Origin: Stropharia rugosoannulata
Taxonomy: Eukaryota > Basidiomycota > Agaricomycetes > Agaricales > Strophariaceae
DNA length: 64,000 nucleotides
Direction: 5' to 3'
NCBI GenBank assembly: GCA_028532985.1
Contig: JANCIK010000012.1
Span: 496,001-560,000 of the forward strand
Shown here: positions 38,777-51,331 of the stretch, in pieces
Layout of the letters: the number at the start of each line of letters is the position of its first letter
Position numbering within the stretch: position 1 is the first letter of the stretch
Position numbers and translations under genes: made by a program
The notes under the pieces: model-generated
Database searches by the model: none
The model's input: only the letters and a program-made list of their open reading frames with translations
Told to the model about the DNA's origin: nothing

Positions 38777-39665
38777 ATGTTGGCCTACAACATCGCCCTA
38801 ACCGCCGCGCTCCTTTTTAACGTCGCAGTTGCCGTGCCCGTAGCTCTTCACAGACGTATTGATCAAACAATCACGGACGCCGTCTCTCCCTGGGAACAAG
38901 CTTGCGTGCGTTAGGGAGCCTGGTACCTATTTCCGAAAGCTAATTTTCTCCACTAGAACACGGCGGGTGGGACAAAAGATACTTGCAGCAACATTGGGGT
39001 TACTGCAGCGGGGACCTTGCTTGAGTCTGCAGGGAACTGCGACCAACAAAACTCCGCGGACGCCATGATCGACCTGGCAAAGCAGCTCAACAATAATGCA
39101 GAGATGATCAGACTCGCACAAATATTTGTCCAGCAACCCCGGAACTCGGTGCGTGGCCATTCATTTTGGGTTTCTCCAATCACCGTAAGATGCTGATGGG
39201 GTGTCTGCCGCTATAGCCCAGTAAAGCCCAAGTTCCCTACTGCCAGGAGCCACCAAAGAACGCAGAGCTCGATGGGCTCTTCCATTGCCAGTTTGCCGGC
39301 TCTGACTTCAGCACTTTCAGCGGTGACCAAACGGGAAACGTGCCTCTGGGTCTGCAATCCCTAAGTCCTGCCGGATCGTGCCCCGCCAACCCCACCGGTC
39401 CCGTACCTGACGGCGAGCAACTCAACACGCTTGTCACAGCGCCAATTGCTGCGTGAGTCGCGAGAAAATCCCGTCATGCGAAAAATACATATTAACCGGT
39501 CGCATACACAGGTCCGCCAGTGTGGTTACAGCAGTAGCAGCTACAGCGGCTGCTACTCAGGCGCTCGCTTCCTCTGCTGTCGTCCCAACGGTCGCGGCCG
39601 TCATCCCTTCGCCCGAAGTCTCAGCTGTTCCAGTAGCAGGGCTTAGCTGCTCTGCTCCGGCGTAG
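38777..39665 (+). CDS. Conserved secreted protein of Agaricomycetes, function unknown
   Basis: Starts with a signal peptide (MLAYNIALTAALLFNVAVAV). The mature protein has regularly placed cysteines (SPWEQAC, KDTCSNIGV, GNCDQQNSADAMIDLAK, VPYCQEPP, LFHCQFAG, AGSCPANPTGP) and the segment NAEMIRLAQIFVQQPRNS. The C terminus is an Ala/Val/Ser-rich tail ending CSAPA. I recall close relatives in many mushrooms, none with known function. Four exons; introns near 38,905-38,955, 39,148-39,215 and 39,455-39,510. It could be an extracellular or wall-associated protein; no enzyme motif is visible. Confidence 0.75.
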
Positions 39666-39968
39666 GGCGGACATGGAGTGTCAGGGACTATTCTTGGATT
39701 GAGGGAAAGTGCCACTATGCGGATCAGTTGATTGACTGCTGCGACGTTTTGCAGCGGAGGGATATTGTTACATGATAGGGTCTGCTAGGATAGAATCACA
39801 GACAAATAAAGACGTTTTCCATCGCAGATTGTCGGAGGTTAGAAAACAAGACATATCCACACAAAGCATTTGTGAGCGCGCTTTTCAAAGGGATGGATTC
39901 AAGAGAGACTACCTATTTCAATAGTAGTAACCAGGCAACACGCGCGTGTGCGCACAAGTTTATCTTGA
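39666..39968. other. Convergent 3' gap
   Basis: About 300 bp between stop codons of convergent genes, presumably their 3' untranslated regions. I see nothing else. Confidence 0.4.
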
Positions 39969-41638
39969 TTACCAAGATGCTTCTACGTATTGCCATTCTC
40001 CAGATTCGATACGGGCTGCGCAACCAAAAGCGCGCGTCGGACAGTAGCGCTCTGCCTCTTTCTGAGAGCCGATCGTCACATAGGGAAGGTGCCTGCACGA
40101 CGGTGGTGCGATGTATGCCTGAATTTGTTTTTTCAACCATAGCATTGCATCGGCCCCGTTTAGAGGCAAGTCGCACAAGTCGTCCCCACGGCCCATTAAA
40201 TTTGAATTCGACGGGAAGAGCGTCAAATGCTTTAATCGTTGGCAATAGCATGATATGTTGTCGATCAAGTCGGTCTAGATTCATTAACATCGTCATAAGC
40301 CCTCAGCACTAGCGACGTGTTACGCTTGAATACGCTGATACTCACCAAGTTACTGTCAGAGTTTATAACACTTTCAGAGGCCAGGCTGTGACAAGGAACA
40401 GTGATGGAGAGACATTTCAGGGAGGTGCAGTTAACGATAGGAGACAGACTGAAGTCCCCCAAAGACCACACTTTCCTATGCGTGGCGTCGATGTGCAGAG
40501 ACTCCAGTGTATGAGAATGTTGACGCAATGATTTAGTCCAAAAGCGCATTGCAAGTCGCTCAAGCGCCGCTTCAAGATTGATACCAGATGTCGACAATGT
40601 GAGCGTTTTTAGACCAGAATAGCTTTCGAGAAATCCAAGAAAAGACGCCGTGGGCTGGTTAAGTGATATTCCCTCCAGATGAATACCAGAAGTTGTGAGT
40701 GCTGCCCAAATATCGTCACCGCCTTTATCCTTGAAAGTGGGGGCCTTGGTGGAAACGACTCCACTGCCCCCATCCCCGAGATTGGAAACATACGACAAAC
40801 TTAGTGTTTTTAGGCATTTCAGGTGAGATAACGCTGCAGCATTAATCTCTACAGATATGCTGTTTAAGGTGAGATGTTGGAGACGTAGTGGGGCCGTATC
40901 TGAAGGAAAATTATGGAAGAAAGTGTAGAGGTTGATACGAAGGCCGTGAATAGAGCTGTCTTCGCCCGGAGTGACGCTAAGGCTCTTGATTCCGGAATTA
41001 CGAGCAAATAATTTTGAAATATTGCTGCAAGTCTGCTCAAAGAATTCGACAACAGGAAGGTGTTTGGCCGTGATATCGAGACTGTTCAGGGACTCCAAAC
41101 GCTGTATAGGCGCTGCAATCTTTAGAAAGGTCGCGTCGAGGTCGAAATGTTCTAGTCGTGAAAGCGCCTTGAGAGCTTTCATAATCGTATTTTGAGTCCA
41201 CACATCATCAGCTTCATGAACAATCCACCTAGAGAAATAAGCACCGGAAATAAGAGAAAAGGTAACTTTGAACTGACTTTACAGAGTTGACATTTTGCAA
41301 CGAGACTATAGCGTCATATAGATATTTGCGTAGCCTTCGCTCAGCTTCAACTACTTCTGCAAGGACGGGGTTATCTGACGTGCTCGGTGCCGCTGGATCA
41401 TAGCTGGGGGAGCAGCAGGACAGCACTAGGTGTGTGGTCGTACGTGCAGCACCCGGTGATCTGCCAGCCGCGAGAGTACGTAGTTTCGGTATACTTTTAG
41501 CGAGATTGCTTCTGTTCACATTAAATGTGATCAGCTGAAGAATAGTCGGCTCAAGCATCTCGTTGAAGCGTTTGCACGTCAGACGAAGGTTACCAGCGTC
41601 TGTAACGTTCAACTAAGTAGAACCAACCATAAACATAC
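39969..41638 (-). CDS. F-box/LRR-type protein, first exon degraded or missing
   Basis: Three exons are clear. The first begins near 41,625 after a CTTAG acceptor (LNVTDAGNLRLTCKRF), the second begins WIVHEADDVWTQN near 41,230 and ends at SNL, and the last starts at 40,274 (TDLIDNISCYCQRLKHL) and ends at 39,969. It is a paralogue of the gene at 42,903: ITLSD/ISLNQ, ESYSGLKTLTLS and RQHSHTLESLHIDA versus SSYSGLKSLCLR and PRHTHSLELLMVEA. In that paralogue a short first exon carries MATLLTLAPELIHRIADH. The matching place here, before a GTATGT at about 41,630, has only a stop-containing remnant. Either I have missed the true first exon or this copy is decaying. Confidence 0.6.
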
Positions 41639-42902
41639 TTTATCAGTGGTCGCGCCTTATGATCTTAGAGTTGGTAAATGATGTGCCCACCAAAACTCCA
41701 ATGCCGTGTATAGTTTCTCCGGCCAGCCGCAGTATGACAGGCTCAGTAGCTGTCTGGTCCATCGGGTTTTGCTAGTTGAAAGTTCGCAGTTCGATGAGTG
41801 GGACAACGACTTTTTTTAGACGTTGCCTCTCACAGAAGCTGTTTAGGCGGGAGAGGTTACAGGCACGTGTATGCTACGGCGATCCATTGCAGCATGAGAT
41901 ACGAGTTCCGGACCCGCGATGCTTTGATATGTAGAGTCTTGCAAAGAAAACCGGAGTTATAGAAGCAAGACACGGCCTATAGTGGATGTCGTTTGGGTGG
42001 TTCAAGTTCAAGAGTTGCGAGCATCGTGATTGGCCAAATGGGGGCGACATGTTTATTCCGTCATCGCGGTACATATGACATGATTGGGACCCAATCCGTA
42101 CTTCGAAGACCGAAGACGACCTGCTCGGACCTGCTAGATTCGCAATGAGTATATGCGCCTATATGCGCAATGGTATGCGTAATGTATGTGCCTATATGCT
42201 CGATGTATGCGTGATGTACGCACATATACTGCATATATAAATCGTTTCATGGGTGATCCATAACTCTGGCTCTTCTTTTCAATTTTTATATGCACCGTCC
42301 TTGCATATTGAAGTCTTGTTGAACCTGTAGGGATGCCGACAGGGCTGGAGCCTGCTGGAGCGCGTGCCGAACGCGGAGGAAAAGGTCCAGGGTCCGGCAT
42401 TCCCCGTAAGTCTTCTTGAAGGATTTCGGAGGCTAACTTGCTTTGGTTTTAACTGCCATAACGACGCGGCCACTTCATTCTATGCAACCCTTCACGCTCG
42501 CACTTCTCATCGGGGATAGGCACAAAACATACGCGTCTTCCTGCGCTCGTCTGGCTTGAAAACCGGACGAGTTCTCTCTATGTAGCACGCCTCCGACTTT
42601 CGCGAGTTTCGGATGATATACATCTGACCATGTAATCAGCATAACTTCTTGTCTCGAGAGATCTGGAATACTCGTACTGCTTCATGGTTAAGCCTGGTAG
42701 CTACGTAAATCCCCTATGCAATGCATCTCGACTCTTTGGGCCTGCATCTCGGCATACGCGCTGGACTATTCCTGACTGTCACGAATGCACCGGGGACCGT
42801 TTCATGTTCACCACGTTTAATTTTACAGTCGACTCGATCACCTGATGAAATAGTGGACTTTTCATATTTCTTTGCGACATTCTATTCTCTTCCCCAACCA
42901 CC
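41639..42902. other. Intergenic between head-to-head paralogues
   Basis: About 1.26 kb. It holds a low-complexity TATGCGC/TATATGC stretch at 42,150-42,240 and no supported gene. It should contain the promoters of both F-box/LRR genes. Confidence 0.4.
42150..42240. repeat. Degenerate TATATGCGC-type low-complexity repeat
   Basis: Variants of TATATGCGC, GTATGCGTAATG and TATATGC recur about every 10-15 bp. The units are irregular and there are no constant spacers, so it is a simple degenerate repeat. Confidence 0.5.
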
Positions 42903-44804
42903 ATGGCCACGCTACTTACCCTTGCACCAGAGCTGATTCACAGAATCGCAGACCATGTATGTAACTTCTGTTCAGCTCGGACTGGAGAACCCCGGACTAA
43001 TTTCGACGCTAGATGTGCACGCCAGACGTCAGACGTCTCCGTTTGTCTTGCAGGCAAATGGCAGACTTTCTGGAGTACAAGCTCCTACACACCATTGCGC
43101 TGGCCTTGAATCAAAAACACGCGACCCAAGGCATTGAAATGCTTGACTGGCTGGCAAACTCCCCTGAACATGGACCCGTATGTCGGTCCGCTCGACGGCT
43201 AGTCATAGGATCACTGTGTCCCATCCACGAATCCAATTTCTTGGGTCCGTTTTCCGAGAAACTGGGGAACATCAGCGAGCCCGCATATATTCGAGACAGT
43301 AGGGGTGAGCTTATCGGTCTTTCCAGCTGTCTTTCTGGCGCTCTTTCTTCATTGAAGAATGTTTCTCATGTCATGTCTGTGTTTTTTATACCCTTGTCCC
43401 GAACCGAATATCTGATCTTACGCTATTTTTTTAATCAGATGGAGAACTGAATATGAAGACACGGAATGCTCCCAAAATATCGTTGCATCCGCACTTGTTT
43501 CAATGCCTTACTTGGAGAGACTCGACGTTATGCTAGCAAATAGTCGCATCGTCTTGCCACTTCAAGAAATGAAACACTTGCGCGAAGTCACTATATCTGA
43601 AGGCAATACTCCTTCAAATAGTCCGCTTAATACTCAGACGTTTGCCAACCTTGCGGACTTGATTTCACGAGCGCCTCCTGGGCAACTTACGCGGATACAA
43701 GCTGAACATGGATACTATGACACTGTTCGCACGGATCCCCAACCCAATTTACACCAGCTATTAGGCTCTTATCCGGAAGATAAACCACCTCTTCAACTAC
43801 GTCACTTGGGAATCACCAACTCTTTCGTGAGGTTCGACCAGAGGACTCTACCCCATCTAAGGCACCTCACCTCCCTCGATCTTTCGAACATAATACAGCC
43901 TCGGGAACAGATGAAAATACGCCGGGGACGATATCAAATACAACAGCCCGTCGACCCATCCATATATAAATCACAGAGGACCTTCGGCGCCACGTCTGAC
44001 GAACTTTGGAGTCAGCTTTGCTCACTTGAAATATGGCTTGAGCATATCACGCTTTCGGATGTCGCTCCGGCATTTCTAGATTATCTCTCAAGCTATTCAG
44101 GACTCAAAAGTCTGTGCCTTCGTGTGCGGGGCTTGAGCTCTGAGGCGGAGTCCAACAGCCTGGCTCGATCTTTCTATGAAGAGGTGTTACCCCGACATAC
44201 CCACTCTCTGGAACTCCTCATGGTTGAAGCGGCCTATGAAGGCCTGTGGTGCTTTGGGGATCATAACGCCTCAGTTATTCTGGCTTGCAAGCGCCTGCGG
44301 GATCTCAGAATGTCTCTCGTAACAGAAAGCATTACTGGCCCCGGAGCTCGCTCCATAAAGAGCGTTGAAACAGCTATAGTACGTAGCCAATTCATGGATG
44401 ACTGCAAGATGCTCACTCAGTCCATAAACTTTTTTTGCGTTACGCACAATTTATAGGACACCCTCATCAGCGGTACTTCGCTCCGCATGCCTGACCTTGC
44501 TGATATCCGACTATACATTGCGAACGTCGAAACCTACCGGCGGTCGTTCTGCGGCACCAACACATTGCAGCATTATTCATGGGCCACGAAAAGGATCACC
44601 GAGCATATATACCGGTACACCGTGTCGGCGAAGACCCATCCTTCTATACCTACCCTTCATGTGGGTCCGCGAGTATTTGAGCCTGGACGTGCGCGCCCGA
44701 CAGCCGCTTGCAGCTATGGTAGTACCACTGCATACCAGTGGAGATATAGAATGGTGTCGGCGGAGCCAGGGTTTTCGACTGGGATGGACATAATGTCTTC
44801 ATAG
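42903..44804 (+). CDS. F-box/LRR-type protein (paralogue of the divergent copy)
   Basis: Exon 1 (42903-42956) encodes MATLLTLAPELIHRIADH, the start of an F-box, ending at GTATGT. Exon 2 from 43,013 continues DVRRLRLSCRQMADFLEYKLL. The next intron uses GTCTGT and the following exon starts WRTEYEDTECSQN, then MPYLERLDVML. Leucine-rich segments run through LRHLTSLDLSNI and SSYSGLKSLCLRVRGL. The last exon follows ETAI (DTLISGTSLRMPDLADIRL) and ends at 44,804. It is head to head with a diverged paralogue. Predicted SCF adaptor; substrate unknown. The C-terminal 40 residues have low confidence because another frame there also stays open. Confidence 0.7.
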
Positions 44805-45081
44805 ACGATGTCGACACCGTTCTTCCATTACTTTACGAGGCAGCAGCATATAATCATACCCTTAGAACATAATAGATTTCTACCTAATCGCCGTGCAAAG
44901 TTTCTTTTTTGATCCAAGCGACCGTGGTGGCCTTGCTGTAACAACGTGTTCACTACCATCGATATCGATTAGAGCCACCCTCAATTATGCTTTCTCAAAT
45001 GCGGTTTAAAGCGCACGCTTGAAACAGAACTCTTCAGTAATCGGATAACTGTAACCCCACGAGTGTTCACGCGCGCGGAGA

Positions 45082-45975
45082 ATGACTGGCATCACTGAAC
45101 TGTCGAAAGCTCCGAGCAAGCCCATGCACATTTTTGACACTCTACTTCCCGGAATTTACACCATCACAAATCTGGAAGATCTCAATTATGCTTTGGACCT
45201 ATCAGGGTACGATAACAGCTCAGTACTTGGTGGGAAACTACACAAATAATTATTTGTATCGCTCATTCAACGTTCGGACAGCCTATTACGCCCATGGCGG
45301 AGATAATCAGAAAGTAAGGGCATACATTTATTTGTCTTGAGTTAATCAACCAATGATATGTCAGTGGAGGCTGGACCGCCTTGGAGGAGGCTACTCTATC
45401 CGTAGTGTGGTCAACGGAGGATATATGACACTTTCTCTAGGGACCTCCGACCAGTTGACCCTTGTTGCCAATGAATACCCTGTCAGCTGGGAAATGGAGG
45501 GAATAAATGACGCGGACAGGGATGCGTTCAGGTACAGTTGTATTGCTACAACTTCCTCGTGGGCTGTCTGACACCCTCTCTATTGTAGAGTACGTTGGCC
45601 GCATAGCTCGATGATACTGGGTATTTCTGAAGATGGAAGCCATACTGTATGTTCGTTCCTCGCCCCTTGGCCTTGCTGATTACGGTGGGTCCTGACGCAA
45701 GTTTCCGTTAGGCCAGGCTAGAGAATGCGATGGCAGGCAAACGTGCACAGGAATGGAGGTTGACTTTGGTCAGTCCTACTATGCCGGTACCTCGGTGTTA
45801 CAATGAGTCAACCGCCGTTAGCATCGATACGGAAACATTATCTCCAGAGGATGTGTCCGCTACAAAGACCACTTCCTCGACGGAGATTAACCTGGCAGAT
45901 CTGAAAGCAGGAGCAAAGGGGAAAATATATGTCACGACTACTACAACGGTGCAGACTGTCGTAACTGCACTGTAG
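45082..45975 (+). CDS. Ricin-B-type beta-trefoil protein
   Basis: Begins MTGITELSKAPSKP and then GIYTITNLEDLNYALDLSG, which opens a beta-trefoil. Splicing a 54-nt intron gives SSVLAYYAHGGDNQKW, a QxW-type motif; a second intron leads to WRLDRLGGGYSIRSV, and a final repeat has GKRAQEWRLTLV. Three repeats with QKW/QEW are typical of ricin-B-like carbohydrate-binding or cypin-like inhibitor proteins of fungi. No catalytic domain is attached and no signal peptide is present, so it is likely cytosolic, as many mushroom defence lectins are. The C-terminal tail (YVTTTTTVQTVVTAL) is Thr-rich. Sugar or protease binding cannot be told from sequence. Confidence 0.75.
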
Positions 45976-46108
45976 CCAATTACCTTCAATAGGGTGGTAC
46001 TTTGTAGGAAGAATGGAGGTTAACAGCGGCGATTCAGCTTATTCTCATTCGGTATAATCGTATGATCCCATTAGTATGTTAGACTCCTTTTTTTTCTTTT
46101 CTCCGAAG

Positions 46109-47713
46109 TCAAAGATGGGGGATCATGGATATCCACTCGATTGTGAGATAGGCTGTGTGTGGTAGGTCGGAAAGAGAGATGATGGCTAGTACTAAAAGAC
46201 CTATGCGAGCGAGAAAATATACAAGAGCTGCGCATCCAAGTGGACCTACCATATCCGACATGAAAGACTTACGATCATGCTTGTAAAATATGTAACCTAT
46301 GGCGAAAAGTACAGGGAATCCTGTCGTGAAGCCAGCGCAAAATCGCCAGAGGTGCATCTGTGATGGGGACCCCCAGAAATGATTCGTCCAAACAGGGATA
46401 AGATGGACGCTCCCAAAGGCAGCAGCAGCAGCAGTCATCGGCAAGACAAGGGTAGTGAACGTGCGTGGATTTTTGACGTCGTCATGAAAGAACCTTGCGA
46501 CACGTAGCTTAGGCTCGCTTTCTTCCAAGGATCGGTCTGCGGTAAAGAGCATTGCGAGCTTCATGATTGGATATATCAATGCGACGAAGAGTGCTGTAAA
46601 CACATGCAGCATAATGAAACAAACGTTCCATGTGCGTGCCATGTTGCCAATCATCGAGCGAAAGTTGCTGGTCTTGTTACATTTTGAGAGAACTGGTGGT
46701 GCGGGATTTGGTGATATCCACTCCAGGTATACTGGACAACCGACATCCTGCGGCTTATTCCACCAAAAGGCATAGGTTATCCCGTTGAGAACAACGTAGC
46801 CCAGTGTTACAACCTCCAATTCTGTGACTGTCAAACCCGTCGCCCATCGAGCAATACATTGTGCCAAAAACCAAGTTGTATGTCCAATTACCACCAGTTT
46901 GGAGAGGAGATTTCCTTTGCTTCGATCTTTAATTTCCTCCTCTGTTATCATTGGAGCAGCTATACAGCCGCTGGATATGAGAGCAGATATGTCAACTGCG
47001 GGATTTTCAGGATAGAATCGAAGTGTGCGAAGGGGGACACCATTTTTTGACAGCATGAAGCCGCCCATTTGGACGAAAAAGCCATGCGACGTAGTCCAGG
47101 GCTGGATCATGCCCGGTAGGCGTTCAGTAGGAAGTGGGCGCGAGCAGAAAATTTTCTTTGGTAACCACAGAAGTCCTTTCTTCATGCGCGCAAGGATTGT
47201 TTGCTGCAAATGGACTGCATGGGTACCATGTTCAGGAGTTTTATCTTGCTCGTGTGGTGGTATGTCGAAACAGTGTTTGGCTAGGCATTACAAGGCTGTC
47301 AGTGCTTTCGCCGGTTACATCACAGAAGATATAAACCCACAATCCGCAATATTCCTATTGTATTCTTGGGCAATCCTCCTCGCAGCAATATATTGCCTCA
47401 AGGTCCACGCAGTAACGAGCTCTGGAGCCAGAATTGCACAAATAAACATTGTGGCACGCCTAGTGAACAGCTCCCAGGTTGAGTCGACCGGAGAGGGAAT
47501 GTTTGGATGGATGGCCGTCCACGTCCAAGCGAATATTGTTGCGAGGCATGCAGTAATCATGTCGGATAGTTCTCGTTTTACAAATACCCCGTCGCTGCGT
47601 GGCATTATCTGAGCTATGTCGCTGGATACAAGTACACTATCAACTGCAGCATTGGTTTGAGATGTAGCTTGAAGATAGCGCAGTGCTGAACAAAAAATCA
47701 GTATAAACAACAT
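46109..47713 (-). CDS. Polytopic membrane protein of unknown function
   Basis: Two exons; the second joins at FISSQDKTPEHGTHAVH across an intron near 47,215-47,325. The N terminus looks like a signal peptide (MLFILIFCSALRYLQATS). Membrane segments follow, including TACLATIFAWTWTAIHPNI, FICAILAPELVTAWTL, VTLGYVVLNGITYAFWW and VCFIMLHVFTALFVALIYP, and four more in the last 110 residues. Conserved features are HGFFVQMGGF and AFWWNKPQDVGCP. I recognise this as a large Agaricomycete-specific family without known function. The last membrane helices resemble no transporter fold I know. Confidence 0.75.
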
Positions 47714-49226
47714 TCGAGGTCGGAATTCAAGTGTCGACGGTTGTATAGACCGCGCTGCCTATTTATCGCAGGCCATAAAGTGACAGTGGATGATTGAGAG
47801 ATATCCAAGCTTAGCACCTGGATGTTTGGATCTTTTCATGATCATCAGTATACCTGGAGGCTGGGTCATAAATGTCTCCAGACCTTTGTATTTGGGACTT
47901 TGAAGTTCCGATTTGGTTCCGGAGTGCATTTATGGATTCCGGGCGAATTTCCGTGCGACATTCCGGTGGCAGTTCCCGCAAGTCATGCTCAGCGCTGCTG
48001 CGAATCTGCGATTGCTTTTGCATTGCTTCACCATTAACTGTTGTTCCACTATTATTCCCTCTTCTCCAGTAGCATCTCATCCGTTGCCTTGCGAACTGAT
48101 CATTTAATCCAATAACGATGCAGAGCGCACAACCTCCTACTACGGCGCTGTGCGTGGCGAGGTGCTTAACGCGCAATACTCGAGCGCGTGGAAAGTCGCT
48201 GTGCGCCAAACACTGGACTCTGGAGAGGAGCACGGACAGCTGGGGAGAAACAGGGTCCTGTCCCATGAAAGCGGCCTATGAGACTTGAAGCTTGAAGCTT
48301 GGAGCTACTTAGTGAAGCTTACGGTGTACTGCAAGCGGAGAATGGAGCGGAGTCAAAAATCTTTAAACGAGCCAGCTCTCGGAGTCTCAAGGCCCCACCG
48401 GCAACACCATCCAAACTACAGTCACCACCAGGGACTAAAAACAAACTACGCAACACTCTTTCTGACTGCTCTCCTGTGCATAAGCGGCTGCTTTGCTCTA
48501 GGCTACTTCCGGATATAAACTGTCAACAGTCGTAAGTATGGTTTTCCGATCTGCTTTTATGCAACAGTTCTTCCGGAGGCTCTTCTAAGAGCTTTCATCT
48601 AGGAATACTCGTCTACTTTGCGCACATGTGGACTGTAAAGCATGCCAACAGGATCTCTCAGAAAACAAGCAGCAGTATCCAGCTTCTCTATTGCCTTGAA
48701 GGAGTTCGTAAAAGAACTATGTATCCTTCAACAGTCCTCCGTTACGGCACATTCTGATCCGAGAGCAATCCTGCAGTCCTATTGGGACTTTGCAAGTACT
48801 GTGGCCCATTTTACTGACAAGGATGACAGCGACGACACTTACATAACTAATATCAAGTCAAAAAGAACAACAGAAATCCCCTTTTACATCCTGATGGGAA
48901 TAGCATGTGTGGAATTTTGTCAGACAAAGCAATATTCACCCTTGCCGTCTATGAGCTTATATGCATAGTCCCGTGAACAGGCCGTCGTCACATATCACCT
49001 CGTCAATCCGAAATCGGCTCACTGCGTACCTTTGATGACGGCACCAAATACTATTCAGTTATAATGTTTGAAGCTACATAAAGGTATTCAGTTTTTCTGT
49101 ACAAGAACGTCGACTGCCAGTCAGTCTTTCTATCAATATTCCTAATTCCTGTCCATCACTGCAGCCTCGTCCACTTTTGAACAGCTGCTGCTCTTGCTTG
49201 ACCTGGCGTCTGGTATATGCGCACTT
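47714..49226. other. Intergenic with a possible small gene on the plus strand
   Basis: The frame at 48,299-48,535 reads like protein (RSLKAPPATPSKLQSPPG) and ends at a strong GTAAGT. The next AG (after TGCAACAG, ~48,568) continues in frame to a stop near 48,760. No ATG lies in frame upstream, so an unseen first exon would be needed. The minus-strand frame at 47,811-48,266 is unconvincing. A short AAGCTTGAAGCTTGGAGC duplication lies at 48,288-48,304. Confidence 0.3.
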
Positions 49227-50456
49227 ATGCCAGAACCACATCCGACTTGGCCGCCCTCGACATTAGCATTGCCAGAGCCGACTTACGTGGCTCCGGATCC
49301 GTCAAAGAAATCGCATGCACGCAAGCAGCCAAAAGGTCATATTCCTCGTCCTAGGAACGCATTCATTCTCTTTCGGTGCGACTTCGTCAGACAAAACAAA
49401 GTTCCTGATAATGTCGTGAATGATCACCAGAATATATCTCGAATTGTCGGCAAAATTTGGAGAGGACTCACCAACGATCAAAGAGCTCCATGGATTGATA
49501 TGGCTGAAGAGGAAAGGCTACAACACCTTTTCAAGTATCCGTACTCAAAACCAGGACCTAAGCCTTCATCTGTGACCAAGAGACGTAAAAGGCCGCGAAA
49601 TCGACGACCGTCGTATGCTGACCTGTTGACGCCGCCGCAGGTCTCTGACTGTATCGAATACAATCCAGACGAGGAATCGTGTAACGATGGGCTGAACATT
49701 GCCAGCAACATCGCAGATATTCAACATAATATTCAGCCCGATAGAATGGAAACATCACGACCGACGAATGCGTCAGAAGAATCTCCGAGATATTCGAGTC
49801 CGAAGTGTACAGCAGATAAATGTAGTCTGAATCTGTATTGCACACCTTTAGAGCGCGATTCAGCAAATGGACTATGGAGCGAGTGGTGCCAGTATCCTTA
49901 CGCCAACAATAGGGGACCTGTAAGTTTCCTGCAAGTTTTGATAATGACGAATGTTTACTAAAATATGATAAAATAAATGCAGGAACCAGAGACTATATCA
50001 ACTGCTTCAATATACCCATATCCGCTTTACGTTCCAGACGCAGCATGTTTTTCAGAACTAGACTTGAAATACCGGCTGCAAGATGGGATACATTCCCTGG
50101 ATACATTCTCTGATACATTTTCGCTCTCACGCACCATCAACTCCACTGGACCCACAGGTGACACGAGCTTTAGTGCATCCGTTGACCACCAAAACTTGGA
50201 TGAATCTCTCTCTGGTATTCTTTTTACTCTTGTAAATTGTGTATGCTCTGCTGATGCCGGAAACAACTTACAAGGGACGACCTCCTATGCGCTGACATTG
50301 AGCGAGACTTTCGATAAACTGCTTGAGTTTCCAGTTCAGGGCGCTCAAGTAGAACCCCTAGTATGGGAAGTTTTTTTGAAGGCCACACAACTTGATTGTT
50401 ACTCTTCAGATGAGTATGGAATATACGACGACTCTACTATAAGGCTCAGTAATTAA
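49227..50456 (+). CDS. HMG-box transcription factor, 388 aa
   Basis: Exons 49227-49919 and 49983-50456 sum to 1167 nt. The HMG box (residues ~40-110) reads HIPRPRNAFILFRCDFV, then NISRIVGKIWRGLTNDQRA and WIDMAEEERLQHLFKYPYS, followed by a basic KRRKRPRNRRPS nuclear-localisation-like stretch. This MATA-HMG subtype binds AT-rich DNA and includes fungal regulators of mating, pheromone response and fruiting. The C-terminal half is acidic and Ser/Thr-rich without known domains. No homeodomain or pheromone genes are nearby, so I do not call it a mating locus. An upstream leader exon is possible. Confidence 0.82.
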
Positions 50457-51331
50457 GTCTGAATGGCCAATATTCTAGTAATTATCAAAGAGTACATATG
50501 TTCGTAATGTACTAATTCTGGAAAGCGATATCTCATTTCCGGTTACACTTGATTAATCCCTTTCTGTGCGTCTCTGCTACTGGCATGTAGCTGAGCATCG
50601 GATTGAAGCTCAGTAAAACACTGTGTGGACTGATTTGGATGTACATTTTGCTCGGGTTTGAGTGTAGACAGATATATTTTGCCCATCACATTTATTACAC
50701 GCCCGCCTGAAGACATCGTAGTTTGGCCAAAATTATGCCCACAATGACAGTTGGAGCTGATGCTTGGAACATGCATACATTAATTTAGAGTTGACGTTCG
50801 TCAGCACGATGTTTTTATTTGCTGTAGAGTACTGCTGATTGGATTATGACACGGATAAATTGGTCCCGCGCGCGTTTGCCTGCAGCGGGCAGTGAGAGCG
50901 ATGCGCGGCGAACGTCGGTGCCCCCAATTCGCAACGTGACTTGTGGTTGACTTGAATGGTCTGGATAATCCAAGTCAATGACATGGCAAAATTAAGCCGC
51001 CGAGCCAGACACCGAAAAGTTGACGAAATGAGACAGACGAGAATAAGTCGGCGCTTGCACGTTTGTTTGGCCTTTATTATGAGCGCTTAATACAAGCGGC
51101 CGGTACCTGCCGGTACATTGGTCACTTGATCGATAAGATTACGTGTGACAGAGGTGATGACCTTGTCACTTACCATACTTCCCTGTCCCCGACTCAGAGG
51201 GTTTTTGTTTTTTTGGTTGTTCTTCCTATTTTTATTATTTTCGTTGTAAGCTCATTTCATTATACTCTACACGTTCATTGCATCTAATATCAAAGTCTGC
51301 AGCTTTTCTTGTTTTGCAAGGACACCGAGTG
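50457..51331. other. Intergenic
   Basis: About 870 bp between two plus-strand genes, presumably holding the BRF1 promoter toward its right end. No RNA gene or coding sequence seen. Confidence 0.4.

Noticed and set aside
42150..42240. Regularly spaced TATATGCGC words suggesting a CRISPR-like array
   Set aside because: Units vary, there are no constant-length unique spacers, and the genome is eukaryotic. It is simple low-complexity DNA.
49227..50456. HMG-box gene as part of a mating-type locus
   Set aside because: Basidiomycete mating loci carry homeodomain pairs or pheromone receptors; neither is seen nearby. HMG-box proteins of this class are numerous outside mating loci.
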